Counted from the first letter of the stretch, positions 34,528 through 45,315 are shown. The stretch is 64,000 nucleotides of DNA from Bradyrhizobium sp. WSM1417 (GCF_000515415.1 NZ_KI911783.1:5195831-5259830), one strand, 5' to 3'. A program made the numbers and translations. Notes: generated from the sequence alone by a model not told the origin.

Positions 34528-35004
34528 ATGACGCAAGCGCCGGCATTCGAGACCGATTTCTGGAAGGACGCCAATCTGCGCAAGGTGTGGGACGACATCG
34601 TCCCGGGTGAGCCGCGCAAGACGATCCCCTACAAGCTGACGCTGGAAGCTATCCAGCTCTACTGCCGCTCCGTCGGCGAAGACCACCCGCTCTATTTCGA
34701 CGAGACCTACGCGAAGAAAACTCCTTATGGCGGGCTGATCGCCCCGCCGTCGATCCACATCCTGCTGATGTTCGCCTGCACCCCCACCGACGACTGGATG
34801 CGAACGCCGGGGACCATTAATGCCGGTCAATCCTGGAGTTACAACAAACCGGCACGGCCCGGAGACACCATCACGCTGCAGGCACGCGCACTGGACAAAT
34901 TCATCAAGCGCGAGCGCCTCTTCGTCGTCCACGACAACGTGTTCTTCAACCAGCACGGCGACGTCATTTGTTCCGGCCGTGGCCAGACGATCCGCCCCGC
35001 CTGA
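34528..35004 (+). CDS. MaoC-like hydratase, FAS1-DH/N-terminal type hot-dog subunit
   Basis: A 158-residue single hot-dog protein: TIPYKLTLEAIQLYCRSVGEDHPLYFD with YGGLIAPPSI and RPGDTITLQARALDKFIKRERLF. This is the N-terminal, usually non-catalytic type of MaoC domain (as in HadA or the N-half of (3R)-hydroxyacyl dehydratases). ATG 34528 has GGGAGG 8-13 bases upstream. The next gene, 27 bases away, encodes the catalytic-type subunit, so together they should form a heteromeric enoyl-CoA hydratase. The organic acid it serves is unknown. Confidence 0.85.
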   Translation: MTQAPAFETDFWKDANLRKVWDDIVPGEPRKTIPYKLTLEAIQLYCRSVGEDHPLYFDETYAKKTPYGGLIAPPSIHILLMFACTPTDDWMRTPGTINAGQSWSYNKPARPGDTITLQARALDKFIKRERLFVVHDNVFFNQHGDVICSGRGQTIRPA

Positions 35005-35031
35005 TCGCAACGACAGACAAGGAAACATGGC

Positions 35032-35484
35032 ATGAGCACCAGCTTCGAGAACCTCACCGTGGGCGACACGATCGACGGCCCAAAGTTCGACGTCTCGCGC
35101 GAATCCATCCGTCTGTTTTGCGACGGGTCGCTCGACTACAACCCCCTGCACCTCGACGACGACTACATGAAAAACAGTTTCGGCAAGACCAATTTCGGCG
35201 GCATCATCATGCACGGCATGAACAATTTCGGGCTGATCACCCGGATGCTGACGGATTGGGCCTATCCTGCCGGTGCCATTCAGCGGCGCCTGGAGACGCG
35301 CTGGCTCAAGCCTGTCAAGCCCGGGGACACCATTCAGCCGCTAGGCGTGGTGAAGTCCAAGCAGTCGACGCAGAAATCGCGTTGGGTGCTGATCGACGTA
35401 CTGGTCCGCAATCAAAGGGGCGAGCACGTCGCGGCCGGTGAAGCCATGATCGAATTTCCGACATCCGGTTCAATGGCGGCCTGA
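35032..35484 (+). CDS. MaoC-like hydratase, catalytic hot-dog subunit
   Basis: A 150-residue hot-dog protein with the hydratase-2 catalytic motif: Asp and His in LDYNPLHLDDDY, followed by GKTNFGGIIMHGMNNFGLI and RWLKPVKPGDTI. It should hydrate an enoyl-CoA together with the preceding subunit. AAGGAAAC precedes the ATG. In operon with the FAS1-DH-like subunit and, after about 98 bases, a Bug-type binding protein, suggesting uptake plus breakdown of one carboxylic acid under control of the divergent IclR protein. Confidence 0.87.
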   Translation: MSTSFENLTVGDTIDGPKFDVSRESIRLFCDGSLDYNPLHLDDDYMKNSFGKTNFGGIIMHGMNNFGLITRMLTDWAYPAGAIQRRLETRWLKPVKPGDTIQPLGVVKSKQSTQKSRWVLIDVLVRNQRGEHVAAGEAMIEFPTSGSMAA

Positions 35485-35582
35485 CCGGAGCACAAAGCCC
35501 CGATCTCGGCGTCGATCTCGCCCAGCCTTTGCGACAACCATAACAAGACGAGCGCATTTCGACCGCTCGACGGGAGGACTTC

Positions 35583-36572
35583 ATGAACTGGATGGCAAGG
35601 GCGAGAACGCTCTGGCTCGCTATCGGCCTGGTGCTGCTATCGTTGACGATCCCGCTGGGCTTGGCATCAGCCCAGCAGTTTCCTCCGAGCCAGATCAAGA
35701 TCGTCGTGCCGTTCCCGGCTGGCGGCACCACGGACATTCTCGCGCGCTTCATCGCGCAATACCTCGGTGACAAGCTCGGCGTTTCGACCATCGTGGAAAA
35801 TCGCGCCGGCGCGTCCGGCACCATTGGGTCCGAGACGGTTGCGAAAGCGCCCCCCGACGGCAGCGTGTTGCTGATCACCGCGACCCACCACGTCATCAAT
35901 CCGAGCCTGTTCCGCCAGCTGCCCTATGACACGCAGGTGGCCTTCTCACCCGTGGCCGTGGTCGCGAGCGCGCCGAACGCACTCGTGGTCTCCAAGGAGT
36001 TTCCGGCGAGAAACGTCGCTGAGCTCATCGCGCTGGCGAAGAAGGATCCGGGCAAGCTGTCGTTCGGCTCCTCCGGAATCGGGGGCGCCAATCATCTGTC
36101 CGGCGAACTTTTCAAGCAAATGGCGGGCGTCGACATCGTCCACATCCCCTACAAGGGAGCCGCGCCCGCGATGAACGATCTGCTTGGCGGCCATATTCCG
36201 ATCATGTTCGACACGCTTCCAACCGTGCTTCCGGCCGCCTCGGCCGGCAACATCCGCGTCCTCGCGGTCACCAGCATGACGCGCGCGGCGGCGCTTCCCG
36301 ACGTTCCGACGCTCGATGAAGCCGGCGTCAAAGGTTTTGAAGCGACCGCCTGGTTCGGCATGTATATGCCGGCGGCGAATGGCAATCCTGCCTATTCCAG
36401 GCTGGTCGAGGTCATGAGCGAAATTCTGGCCTCCCCGGCAATTGCCGAGAAGTTCGCAACACAGGGGGTCACTCCCGGCAAACTATCGGGCGCTGAATTC
36501 ACCCGTTTCGTGGATGCCGAGATCAGGAAATGGTCGGCTGTCGTCAAGCAGGCCAACGTGCCGCTCGAATAG
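35583..36572 (+). CDS. Tripartite tricarboxylate transporter (Bug-type) binding protein
   Basis: A 329-residue periplasmic binding protein of the TctC/Bug family. The signal peptide (MNWMARARTLWLA to GLASAQQ) is followed by the family opening IKIVVPFPAGGTTDILARF, then IVENRAGASGTIGSE, FSPVAVVASAPNALV and HIPYKGAAPAMNDLLGGHI. CGGGAGGAC lies just before the ATG. No TctA/TctB membrane genes are in the window, so it either uses a distant permease, as many orphan Bug proteins do, or acts as a sensor. Cotranscription with the hydratases suggests a carboxylate ligand. Confidence 0.92.
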   Translation: MNWMARARTLWLAIGLVLLSLTIPLGLASAQQFPPSQIKIVVPFPAGGTTDILARFIAQYLGDKLGVSTIVENRAGASGTIGSETVAKAPPDGSVLLITATHHVINPSLFRQLPYDTQVAFSPVAVVASAPNALVVSKEFPARNVAELIALAKKDPGKLSFGSSGIGGANHLSGELFKQMAGVDIVHIPYKGAAPAMNDLLGGHIPIMFDTLPTVLPAASAGNIRVLAVTSMTRAAALPDVPTLDEAGVKGFEATAWFGMYMPAANGNPAYSRLVEVMSEILASPAIAEKFATQGVTPGKLSGAEFTRFVDAEIRKWSAVVKQANVPLE

Positions 36573-36647
36573 GCGCGCGCAAGAACCACGCCTCCGTCAG
36601 CAGGCGAGAAATTCAGGGCCACCTGCGTTGGAATAGGGCAGCGCGGC

Positions 36648-37352
36648 TTAGCTCTCCGCTTTCTGATCCAACGCAAGCCGCGAGAACCGGAAATTGCAGT
36701 GGCTGGCACCGCCCGCGAGCGTCTGCGTCCTCTCCAGGCGGATGCCTCGCGCTGCGTAGGCGACGAAATCGAGCCCGCAAATATTCGGCAGGATCTCCTT
36801 GTCGCCATGGCGCGCCGCGAGTTTGCAGAAGCCGCAGGCCTTGTAGTTGATGCCGAATTCAAAACTGTCACCCGCATCGGGCTCGACGAAATCGTAGACG
36901 AAATCTTCCGGAAATTCGGTCTGATGGCTTTCACTCGCGCTTCTTGCCGCCTGCTCGCGTAGCAAGGCCTGGTTCTCCGACGACATGAACTGACGGCCGG
37001 ACGCGAGACGTTCCGCTTCCGATACGGTGAGCAATTGCGCCTTGTAGGTTTCCCGCTCGATCTCGCCGATCACAGGCAGCGGCACGCCGTGGCGCCGCAG
37101 CACCCGGCTGATGGCCATGAAGCCCATCAGACGCATGAAGAAATCGCTCATGCGGCTTGCCGCGCCGCCGACATAGGGCATTTGGGTGAGCACGATTTCG
37201 AATTCGTCCATCACCTCCCGCCTGATGCCTTCGATCTCAGAAAGCTGCGCGCGCACACGCAACATTGCTTCGGCCAGGTCGAGCCGCTCGCCCATGGCGG
37301 CCTCCATGGCACCGCGATGCGCTTCGTAAAACGGATGGATGATCTCAGCCAT
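36648..37352 (-). CDS. L-2-amino-thiazoline-4-carboxylate hydrolase-family protein
   Basis: A 234-residue protein. The C-terminal half matches the ATC hydrolase domain: YKACGFCKLAARHGDKEI, then ICGLDFVAYAARGIRL and GGASHCNFRFSR, with the paired Cys/His that the family conserves. The N-terminal half is helical. The founding member opens L-2-amino-thiazoline-4-carboxylate on the route to L-cysteine; related members act on other small heterocycles, so the substrate here is open. AGGTG precedes the ATG. Second gene of a RidA-first operon, with a 42-base gap. Confidence 0.8.
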   Translation of the reverse strand: MAEIIHPFYEAHRGAMEAAMGERLDLAEAMLRVRAQLSEIEGIRREVMDEFEIVLTQMPYVGGAASRMSDFFMRLMGFMAISRVLRRHGVPLPVIGEIERETYKAQLLTVSEAERLASGRQFMSSENQALLREQAARSASESHQTEFPEDFVYDFVEPDAGDSFEFGINYKACGFCKLAARHGDKEILPNICGLDFVAYAARGIRLERTQTLAGGASHCNFRFSRLALDQKAES

Positions 37353-37394
37353 GGGACACCTGATATGATTGGCTTATTGCAAAGTCGGCCGGTT

Positions 37395-37787
37395 TCACTC
37401 CGCGGCGATCGCCTCGATCTCCAGCAGCCATTGGCTGTCGACGGTCTCGACGATCACGACCGTCAGCGCGGGCTGGTGTTCGCCCAGCATCGCGCGACGA
37501 ATGGAGCGGTTGGTCACGAGTTGATTGCGGTCGGTCAGGAACGTGTTGACCTTGACCAGATGCGCGATCCCAAGGCCGGCGGCAGCGAGCACCTCGATCA
37601 AATTGCGCCAGGCCTGCTCGCACTGTGCCTCAAAACCGTCAGGCACGGTGCCGTCGGATCTCTGGGGCACCTGGCCGCTGATGAACAACAGGCGGCGATG
37701 CTGCATCAGTTCAAGTCCCATGCAATAACCGCCGGCGGGAGCATGGACCGTTGCGGGATTGTGACTGACGATGTGAGCTGGGGGCAT
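37395..37787 (-). CDS. RidA-family (YjgF/YER057c/UK114) protein
   Basis: A 130-residue protein with the RidA core: LLFISGQVPQRSDGTVPDGFEAQCEQAWRN is readable from about residue 34, followed by LIEVLAAAGLGIAHLVKVNTFLTDRNQ and PALTVVIVETVDSQWLLEIEAIA. RidA proteins hydrolyse reactive imines and enamines; the usual catalytic Arg region reads HQPALTVV here and lacks the typical PARS, so it may be a subfamily without standard deaminase activity. Start at ATG 37787 (GGAGAAAC upstream). Precedes the ATC-hydrolase gene, and could clear a reactive intermediate of it. Confidence 0.85.
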   Translation of the reverse strand: MPPAHIVSHNPATVHAPAGGYCMGLELMQHRRLLFISGQVPQRSDGTVPDGFEAQCEQAWRNLIEVLAAAGLGIAHLVKVNTFLTDRNQLVTNRSIRRAMLGEHQPALTVVIVETVDSQWLLEIEAIAAE

Positions 37788-37916
37788 TGGGTTTCTCCGG
37801 ATTGCCGGTTCGACCGTACCCGGCGCCATCACCGCTTCGCAAAGCATCATTGCTGCGGTTCAGCGCAAGAAAATCTATTGCAAGGCCACAGCCCATCAGT
37901 GTCAAAATGGAGCCCG

Positions 37917-38540
37917 ATGACCTACATCCTTCCCCCACTCAACGCGCTCCGCGCTTTTGAGGCCGCCGCGCGGCATCTCAGCTTCAAGCTGGCCGCACAC
38001 GAGCTGCACGTGACGCCCGCCGCCGTGGGGCAGCAGGTGAAGGCGCTGGAGGCGCGCCTCGGCGTGCAGCTGTTCGAGCGGCTGCATAAGCAGCTCATCC
38101 TCACCGTCGCCGGTCAGGCCTATCTGCCCGGGGTCTCCGAAGGCTTTCGCCACATTGCGGAGGCGACCTCGCAATTGAGACCGGCAGGTGCGGTGCTGCT
38201 GCAATTGGGAGTCCATGGCAGCTTCGACCTCCGCCGCCTCGATCTGGCAGCGTTTCGCAGCACGCATGCGGAGATCGGCTTGCGGGTGCTGCATCCGGCC
38301 GGCCTGCACGAATTGGTTGAGGGTAAGGTCGATCTGCTGATCGCCCGGGGCCTCGGCCACCATCCCGGTTATCGCTGCGACCGGATCGATGAGGGATCGG
38401 GTTTGGGTGATTGGCTGATTGCGCCTGAGGGTACCGCGGATTGCCCGGAGATCGTCAGTTTTCGTGCGTGGCTGCGGGGCTTGGCGGCTGAGAACGCGCT
38501 CGGAAATCGTCGCCCTCGACTAGTCGGCGTCAGACGATAG
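37917..38540 (+). pseudogene. LysR-type (GcvA-like) regulator with shortened effector domain
   Basis: A 207-residue open frame. The N-terminal winged helix is intact and GcvA-like (LPPLNALRAFEAAARHLSFKLAA, ELHVTPAAVGQQVKALEARLGVQLFER). The effector domain is too short: after GLGHHPGYRCDRI the sequence jumps to GLGDWLIAPEGTADCPEIVSFRAWL, which is the extreme C-terminus of full-length relatives. About 90 residues from the middle of the ligand domain are missing in frame. It probably cannot sense a ligand, but could still bind DNA. Divergent from the RidA/ATC-hydrolase operon. Confidence 0.75.
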
Positions 38541-38658
38541 GCTCGACCGACAATCGACAGCCTCGCCGCGACGCCATTTCACATGTCGTTGGCGGATATC
38601 GCTAGCACCAGACATCATAGGTTCTGGAGAGCCGAAGCCGTCGACCGCCTCCGTCGCG

Positions 38659-39618
38659 TCAGGTCGAAACCGATTCCGTTCCACGCCTCGCGTGCCAACC
38701 AGATTTTCCCTCAACACGACTGCCGCCCATGCACTCCACAAGATAGTCCACGAATACTCGGACGCGAGCAGGCATGTTCGGCCCGCCGACGAAGACGGCG
38801 TGGAAGATCTCCTTGTCACCAGGATTGAACGGTTCGAGAAGCGGGACCAGGCGCCCCTCCGCGATCGCGTCCCCGAGACTGAAATTGCCGACACGGGCGA
38901 TGCCGACGCCGTCGAGCGCCAGCTGGCCCAGTGTCTCGCCACTGTTCGCCTCGATGGCGCCTCGCACCTTCAGGGCGAAGTCGACTCCGTCCCGGCGGAA
39001 CGGCCAAACCGGCTCGGCCCGGCGAAAACTGAAATTCAGGCAATTGTGGTTGTAGAGGTCTTCCGGGGTTTCGGGCACGCCCCAGCGCGCCAGGTAGTCC
39101 GGCGAGGCGACGATGGTTCGGCCGTTCTCGCTGAGCCGCCGCGCCGTGAGCGCGCTGTCAGTCAGCGGACCGCCGCGAACCGCCACATCCGCCTGCCCCG
39201 CAGCGACGTCAACGATCCCGTCGCCAAGATTGATGTCGACCACGATGTTCGGATAGCGGCGCACGAACTCGCCAAGCAGAGGCACGATGCAAAGACGCCC
39301 GTGGGAGACCGCAGCGCTGACCCGGATGCGGCCGCGCGGCGAACCCTGGTCGGAGATCGCCTGCTCGGCTTCGTCGAGATCGGCGAGAATGCGGCGGGCC
39401 GCGCTGAGATAGGCGCGGCCTTCCGCGGTCGGCGTCAACGCGCGCGTCGTCCGCAACAGCAAGCGTACGCCGAGCCGCTGCTCGACCCGGTCCAGAGTGC
39501 GGCTCACGGCCGACGGCGTCAGTCCAAACGCGCGGCCCGCAGCCGAGAAGCTGCCACCGTCGATGACCGCGCAGAACACTTCCAGTTCCCGGGCACGGTC
39601 CGCGGTATCTGCTGCCAC
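38659..39618 (-). CDS. LysR-family transcriptional regulator
   Basis: A 319-residue full-length regulator: winged helix about 10-70 (LEVFCAVIDGGSFSAAGRAFGLTPSAVSRTLDRVE), then both lobes of the effector domain (RIRVSAAVSHGRLCIVPLL, DINLGDGIVDVAAGQADVAVRGG, LGQLALDGVGIARV). The start is GTG 39618, with GGAGCGCAAAG directly upstream. It is divergent from the cupin-fused hydrolase operon (start 39724), with 105 bases between, the normal layout for a LysR regulator and its target. It may respond to an intermediate of that pathway. Confidence 0.93.
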   Translation of the reverse strand: MAADTADRARELEVFCAVIDGGSFSAAGRAFGLTPSAVSRTLDRVEQRLGVRLLLRTTRALTPTAEGRAYLSAARRILADLDEAEQAISDQGSPRGRIRVSAAVSHGRLCIVPLLGEFVRRYPNIVVDINLGDGIVDVAAGQADVAVRGGPLTDSALTARRLSENGRTIVASPDYLARWGVPETPEDLYNHNCLNFSFRRAEPVWPFRRDGVDFALKVRGAIEANSGETLGQLALDGVGIARVGNFSLGDAIAEGRLVPLLEPFNPGDKEIFHAVFVGGPNMPARVRVFVDYLVECMGGSRVEGKSGWHARRGTESVST

Positions 39619-39723
39619 CTTTGCGCTCCAGTCAAAAATGCTTGGCCTGGATACTAGCTAATCCCAACGATCTTCCTCGTCTAGCTTTGCGTCTACGAAA
39701 AAGGCCAACACAGGAGATCGCCC

Positions 39724-41097
39724 ATGAACGTCCCCGACCAGCTTCGCCGGTTTGCCCTCACCGGAGCCGCGCTCGCCATCCTGGCCGGCACCGCCGCCGC
39801 GTCAGCGGCCGACGGGCCCACGGATTTCCCGAATACCTTCCACACTGAAGAGGTCGCGACCAATGGCACGACCCTCCACGTCCGGGTCGGCGGGTCTGGA
39901 CCGACGGTCGTGCTGCTGCATGGCTATGGCGAGACCGGAGACATGTGGGCGCCGCTCGCGACGAACCTTGCTCGCAATCACACGGTGATCGTGCCCGATC
40001 TGCGGGGCATGGGCCTTTCCGCCCGCGCCGAGGCCGGTTTCGAGAAGGTCAATCAGGCGGAAGACATCGTCGGCGTGATGAACACGCTGCAAGCGCCGCG
40101 CGCTGACATCGTGGCGCACGACATCGGCAACATGGTCGCGTTCGCTCTGGCCTCACGGCACGCCGGGCGGGTGACGAAACTGGTGCTGATGGATGCGCCG
40201 GTGCCGGGCGTCGGGCCGTGGGAAGAAATCCTGAAGAACCCGTTGCTGTGGCACTTCCGGTTCGGCGGGCCGGATATGGAGCGCCTGGTGGCCGGCCGCG
40301 AGCGGATCTATCTCGACCGGTTCTGGAACGAGTTCTCAGCCAATCCGGCCAATTTCCCGGAGGCGTCCCGAGCCCACTACGCGCAGCTTTACGCCGCGCC
40401 GGGGCGCATGCACGCCGGCTTTCGCCAGTTCGCCGCCTTCGATCAGGACGCGATCGACAACCGCGCCTGGCTCTCGGCGCACGGCAAGCTGCTCATGCCG
40501 GTTCTCGCGATCGGGGGCGGGGCATCCTTCGGCCCGGCAATGGCGGCGGTGATGCAGGCCGGCGCGGTCGACGTGCAGGAGCGGGTCATCGGAGGCTCCG
40601 GGCACTGGCTGATGGAGGAGCAACCCGCGGCTACGTCGGCCGCGATCGAGGCCTTCCTCAACGAACGGCCCATCGCCGCGGAGAACGGGCACCTGGGTCA
40701 GACCGCTCTGACGCTGGAGCAGACGCAGGCAATGCCGCAGTCCGGCGCAGGCGCCGGCACCTCTGGAGTTGCTGCTATCCGTACCGTGCTGCTCTCGGGC
40801 GACCCCGCCAAGGCCGGCCCGTATGTGCTCGAAATTCACGTGCCGCCGAACACCGCGATCGCACCGCACACCCACCGCGACGACCGCTTCGCCACGGTGA
40901 TTTCCGGCACCTGGTACTTCGGTTACGGCAGCAAGGTTTCCGACGCGCCGGTCAGGCCATTGACGGCAGGCGGCCTCTACACCGAGCCCGGCGGCGTTGC
41001 GCACTTCGCCTTCACACGGGCCGAGGGTGCGGTCGTCCGTCTGACCGGGATCGGCCCCAGCGACACGGCTTTCGTCCCCCCGCCCGCATCCCACTGA
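39724..41097 (+). CDS. Exported alpha/beta hydrolase fused to a C-terminal cupin domain
   Basis: A 457-residue two-domain protein. A signal peptide (MNVPDQLRRFALTG to ASAAD) is followed by an alpha/beta hydrolase about 45-315: VVLLHGYGETGDMW (oxyanion loop), AHDIGNMVAF, where the nucleophile is Asp as in epoxide hydrolases and haloacetate dehalogenases, and GSGHWLMEEQ with the catalytic His. About 345-455 is a cupin: APHTHRDDRFATVISGTWYFGYG gives the metal His pair, and TEPGGVAHF the second motif. In other genomes these two domains occur as separate proteins. ACAGGAGATC precedes the ATG. Heads a three-gene set. Confidence 0.87.
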   Translation: MNVPDQLRRFALTGAALAILAGTAAASAADGPTDFPNTFHTEEVATNGTTLHVRVGGSGPTVVLLHGYGETGDMWAPLATNLARNHTVIVPDLRGMGLSARAEAGFEKVNQAEDIVGVMNTLQAPRADIVAHDIGNMVAFALASRHAGRVTKLVLMDAPVPGVGPWEEILKNPLLWHFRFGGPDMERLVAGRERIYLDRFWNEFSANPANFPEASRAHYAQLYAAPGRMHAGFRQFAAFDQDAIDNRAWLSAHGKLLMPVLAIGGGASFGPAMAAVMQAGAVDVQERVIGGSGHWLMEEQPAATSAAIEAFLNERPIAAENGHLGQTALTLEQTQAMPQSGAGAGTSGVAAIRTVLLSGDPAKAGPYVLEIHVPPNTAIAPHTHRDDRFATVISGTWYFGYGSKVSDAPVRPLTAGGLYTEPGGVAHFAFTRAEGAVVRLTGIGPSDTAFVPPPASH

Positions 41098-41133
41098 CCT
41101 GCTCCAGAGCACTTCAAATCCAAGGAAATTCCG

Positions 41134-41745
41134 ATGACGTCCTTTCCCACCATCCGCGATCCCAAGACCGACCGGCTTTTGACCCCGCATAATGCGGCTT
41201 TGGTGATCATCGACTACCAACCGGTTCAGGTCAGCTCGATCCAATCGATGCCCAAGCGGACCCTCGTCGCCAACATCACCGCGGTGGCCAGGACCGCGAA
41301 GCTATTCGCCCTGCCGACGGTGATCGCTACCGTGAATGTCGCCACCGGTCGCAACCAACCCACCATCCACCAGATATCGGATGTTTTTCCGGATGTCGTG
41401 CCAATCGACCGGACCTCGATCAACGCGTGGGAGGACGCGGACTTCGTCGCCGCAGTCCGCAACACCGGCCGCAACAAGCTGATCATGACGGCGCTCTGGA
41501 CCGAGGTGTGCCTCGTGCACCCGGCGCTGGACGCGCTACAGGAGGGTTTCGAAGTCTATCCGGTGGTCGACGCGGTGGGTGGCACCTCCCGCGAGGCGCA
41601 CGACGCCGGCCTGCTGCGCCTGGTCCAAGCCGGTGCCCAGCCCACCAGCTGGGTGCAGCTGATCTGCGAACTGCAGCGGGACTGGAACCGCGCGGCAACA
41701 GTGACCGGCTTTTCGGAGATCCTGTTCGCGGTCGAAGGCCACTGA
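41134..41745 (+). CDS. Isochorismatase-family cysteine hydrolase
   Basis: A 203-residue hydrolase with the family triad visible: Asp in LVIIDYQPVQ, Lys in RNKLIMTALWTE and the nucleophile Cys in TEVCLVHPAL. The cis-peptide region reads ALWTEVC. YcaC-like proteins of this group are cysteine hydrolases of mostly unknown substrate. AAGGAAAT lies before the ATG. It sits between two alpha/beta hydrolases, 36 bases after the first and 2 bases before the second. Confidence 0.9.
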   Translation: MTSFPTIRDPKTDRLLTPHNAALVIIDYQPVQVSSIQSMPKRTLVANITAVARTAKLFALPTVIATVNVATGRNQPTIHQISDVFPDVVPIDRTSINAWEDADFVAAVRNTGRNKLIMTALWTEVCLVHPALDALQEGFEVYPVVDAVGGTSREAHDAGLLRLVQAGAQPTSWVQLICELQRDWNRAATVTGFSEILFAVEGH

Positions 41746-41747
41746 TC

Positions 41748-42374
41748 ATGATCATGGAGACCGTCGACGCTGCGATGATCGAGCGGACCAACGCATCGCA
41801 GAAGCCGCCGGTTATCTTCATCCATGGCCTGTGGTCGAATCCCAGCTCGTGGGACCGATGGGCCGAAATGTTCGAGGCCGCCGGCTATGCTCCGTTGGCG
41901 CCCGGATGGCCGGCGGAGCTGGGCGGCGCCGCGGCACCGGAAACCATCGGCGAGGCCGCGGCGCATTTCGCCCGCATCGCCGGGGCGCTGGACCGCCGCC
42001 CGGCGCTGATCGGCCATTCGTTTGGCGGGCTGATCGCGCAGACCCTAGCCGGGCGCGGGCTTTCGGCTGCGACGGTGGCGATCGAACCGGCTCCGTTTCG
42101 CGGGGTGCTGGAGCTGCCCGTCTGGACCGAGGCTCCCGTCGACGTCGAGGCCGCCGGGCGTGGACCGCTGCTGACGATCTCCGGCGAGCGCGACCACACC
42201 GTGCCGCCATCGGTCACCCGCGCCGTCTACGAACGGCAGAAGCGCAACAAGCACCCTGTTACCGAGTTCGTCCAACTTCCGCGACGCGACCGCTCGCTGC
42301 CCATAAACAGCGGCTGGCGGGAGGTGGCGCAGACGGCGCTGACATTCGTGAGACGCTTTCTATGCCTTCTATAG
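41748..42374 (+). CDS. Alpha/beta hydrolase lacking the expected catalytic histidine
   Basis: A 208-residue hydrolase with the oxyanion motif VIFIHGLWSNPSSW and the nucleophile elbow GHSFGG (Ser). The acid region reads LLTISGERDHTVPPSV. Near the C-terminus the family has a segment like GHSLxIDxGWREVA that supplies the catalytic His; here it reads RDRSLPINSGWREVA, so the His position is Arg (codon CGC). Without it the triad is incomplete, so activity is doubtful or non-canonical. A second ATG two codons on is an alternative start. Last gene of the set. Confidence 0.8.
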   Translation: MIMETVDAAMIERTNASQKPPVIFIHGLWSNPSSWDRWAEMFEAAGYAPLAPGWPAELGGAAAPETIGEAAAHFARIAGALDRRPALIGHSFGGLIAQTLAGRGLSAATVAIEPAPFRGVLELPVWTEAPVDVEAAGRGPLLTISGERDHTVPPSVTRAVYERQKRNKHPVTEFVQLPRRDRSLPINSGWREVAQTALTFVRRFLCLL

Positions 42375-42471
42375 CGTTCAGTCGCTCGTGTTTGAGGGCA
42401 GCTCAACTGCCGCTTCTGGCCACGCAGCGGAGGGCTCACCAAGTTTTCCGCTTCGGTCGCCGCACTCCTTC

Positions 42472-44493
<2,022 letters not shown>

Positions 44494-44497
<4 letters not shown>

Positions 44498-45315
44498 GTC
44501 CGCCGGCTCCGCGATTGCGGATCGAGAATGTCGCGCAGGCCGTCGCCGAGCAGATTGAGGCCGAGCACCGTCAGGAAGATCGCGAGGCCGGGAAACACCG
44601 AGAGCCACGGCGCCGTCGTGATCTGGTCGCGGGCATCCGACAACATGCTGCCCCAGCTCGGAAACGGCGGGCGGACGCCGAGGCCAAGAAACGACAACGC
44701 GGCTTCGGATAGGACCGCGCTGCCCATGCCGAGCGTGCCGATGACGACGATCGGCCCCAGCATGTTCGGCAGCAGCTGCGTGATCATGATGCGCAGATCG
44801 CCGTAGCCGAGCACGGTCGCGGCCTGCACATAGCCCTGGCTCCTCAGCGACAGCGCCGAGGCCCGCGCGATCCGGCACGTGAAGGACCAGTTGGTCAAGC
44901 CGAGTGCGATCAGAAGGCTGGTCAGGCCGGGACCGAGCACCGCCATGATGGCCAGCGCGAAGATCAGCGAGGGAATCGCGAGCATGAGATTGGTCAGGCC
45001 GTTGACGACATCGTCCCACCAGCCGCCCCAATAGCCGGCGCTCAGGCCGAGCGCTACGCCGATGACGCTGTTGATGAGCTGCGAGACGATGCCGACCGTC
45101 AGCGAAACGCGCGCGCCATAGACGACGCGGGAATAGATGTCGCGGCCCTGGTCGTCGGTGCCGAACCACCAGGTCCAGCTCGGAGGCTCTTCCGCGTTCA
45201 GCAAATTGGCGTCCAGGACAGGATCGGTATGCGCCAGCCAGGGCGCGAGCAGGCCGACCAGGATCGCAAGCGCGAACAGCGCGCCACCGATGACGAGATT
45301 GGCGCGGAGCTTCAT
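44494..45315 (-). CDS. Peptide-type ABC importer permease (DppC/OppC-like)
   Basis: A 273-residue permease: an N-terminal membrane helix (NLVIGGALFALAILVGLLAPW), the family motif FGTDDQGRDIYSRVVYGARVSL, then five further spans and the EAA-loop SEAALSFLGLGVRPPFPSWGSML that contacts the ATPase. The true start is ATG 45315, overlapping the dppB-type stop (ATGA), and its own stop overlaps the next ATG. The longer upstream frame reads through the dppB-type gene and is rejected. Confidence 0.93.

Noticed and set aside
34437..34619. The longer start of the IclR gene at 34619
   Set aside because: It would place the IclR coding sequence over the hydratase promoter, operator and first codons. The GTG at 34436 has a better ribosome site and family-like length.
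37035..37916. A 294-codon upstream extension of the shortened LysR frame
   Set aside because: It runs antisense through the ATC-hydrolase and RidA genes. The winged helix begins just after ATG 37917.
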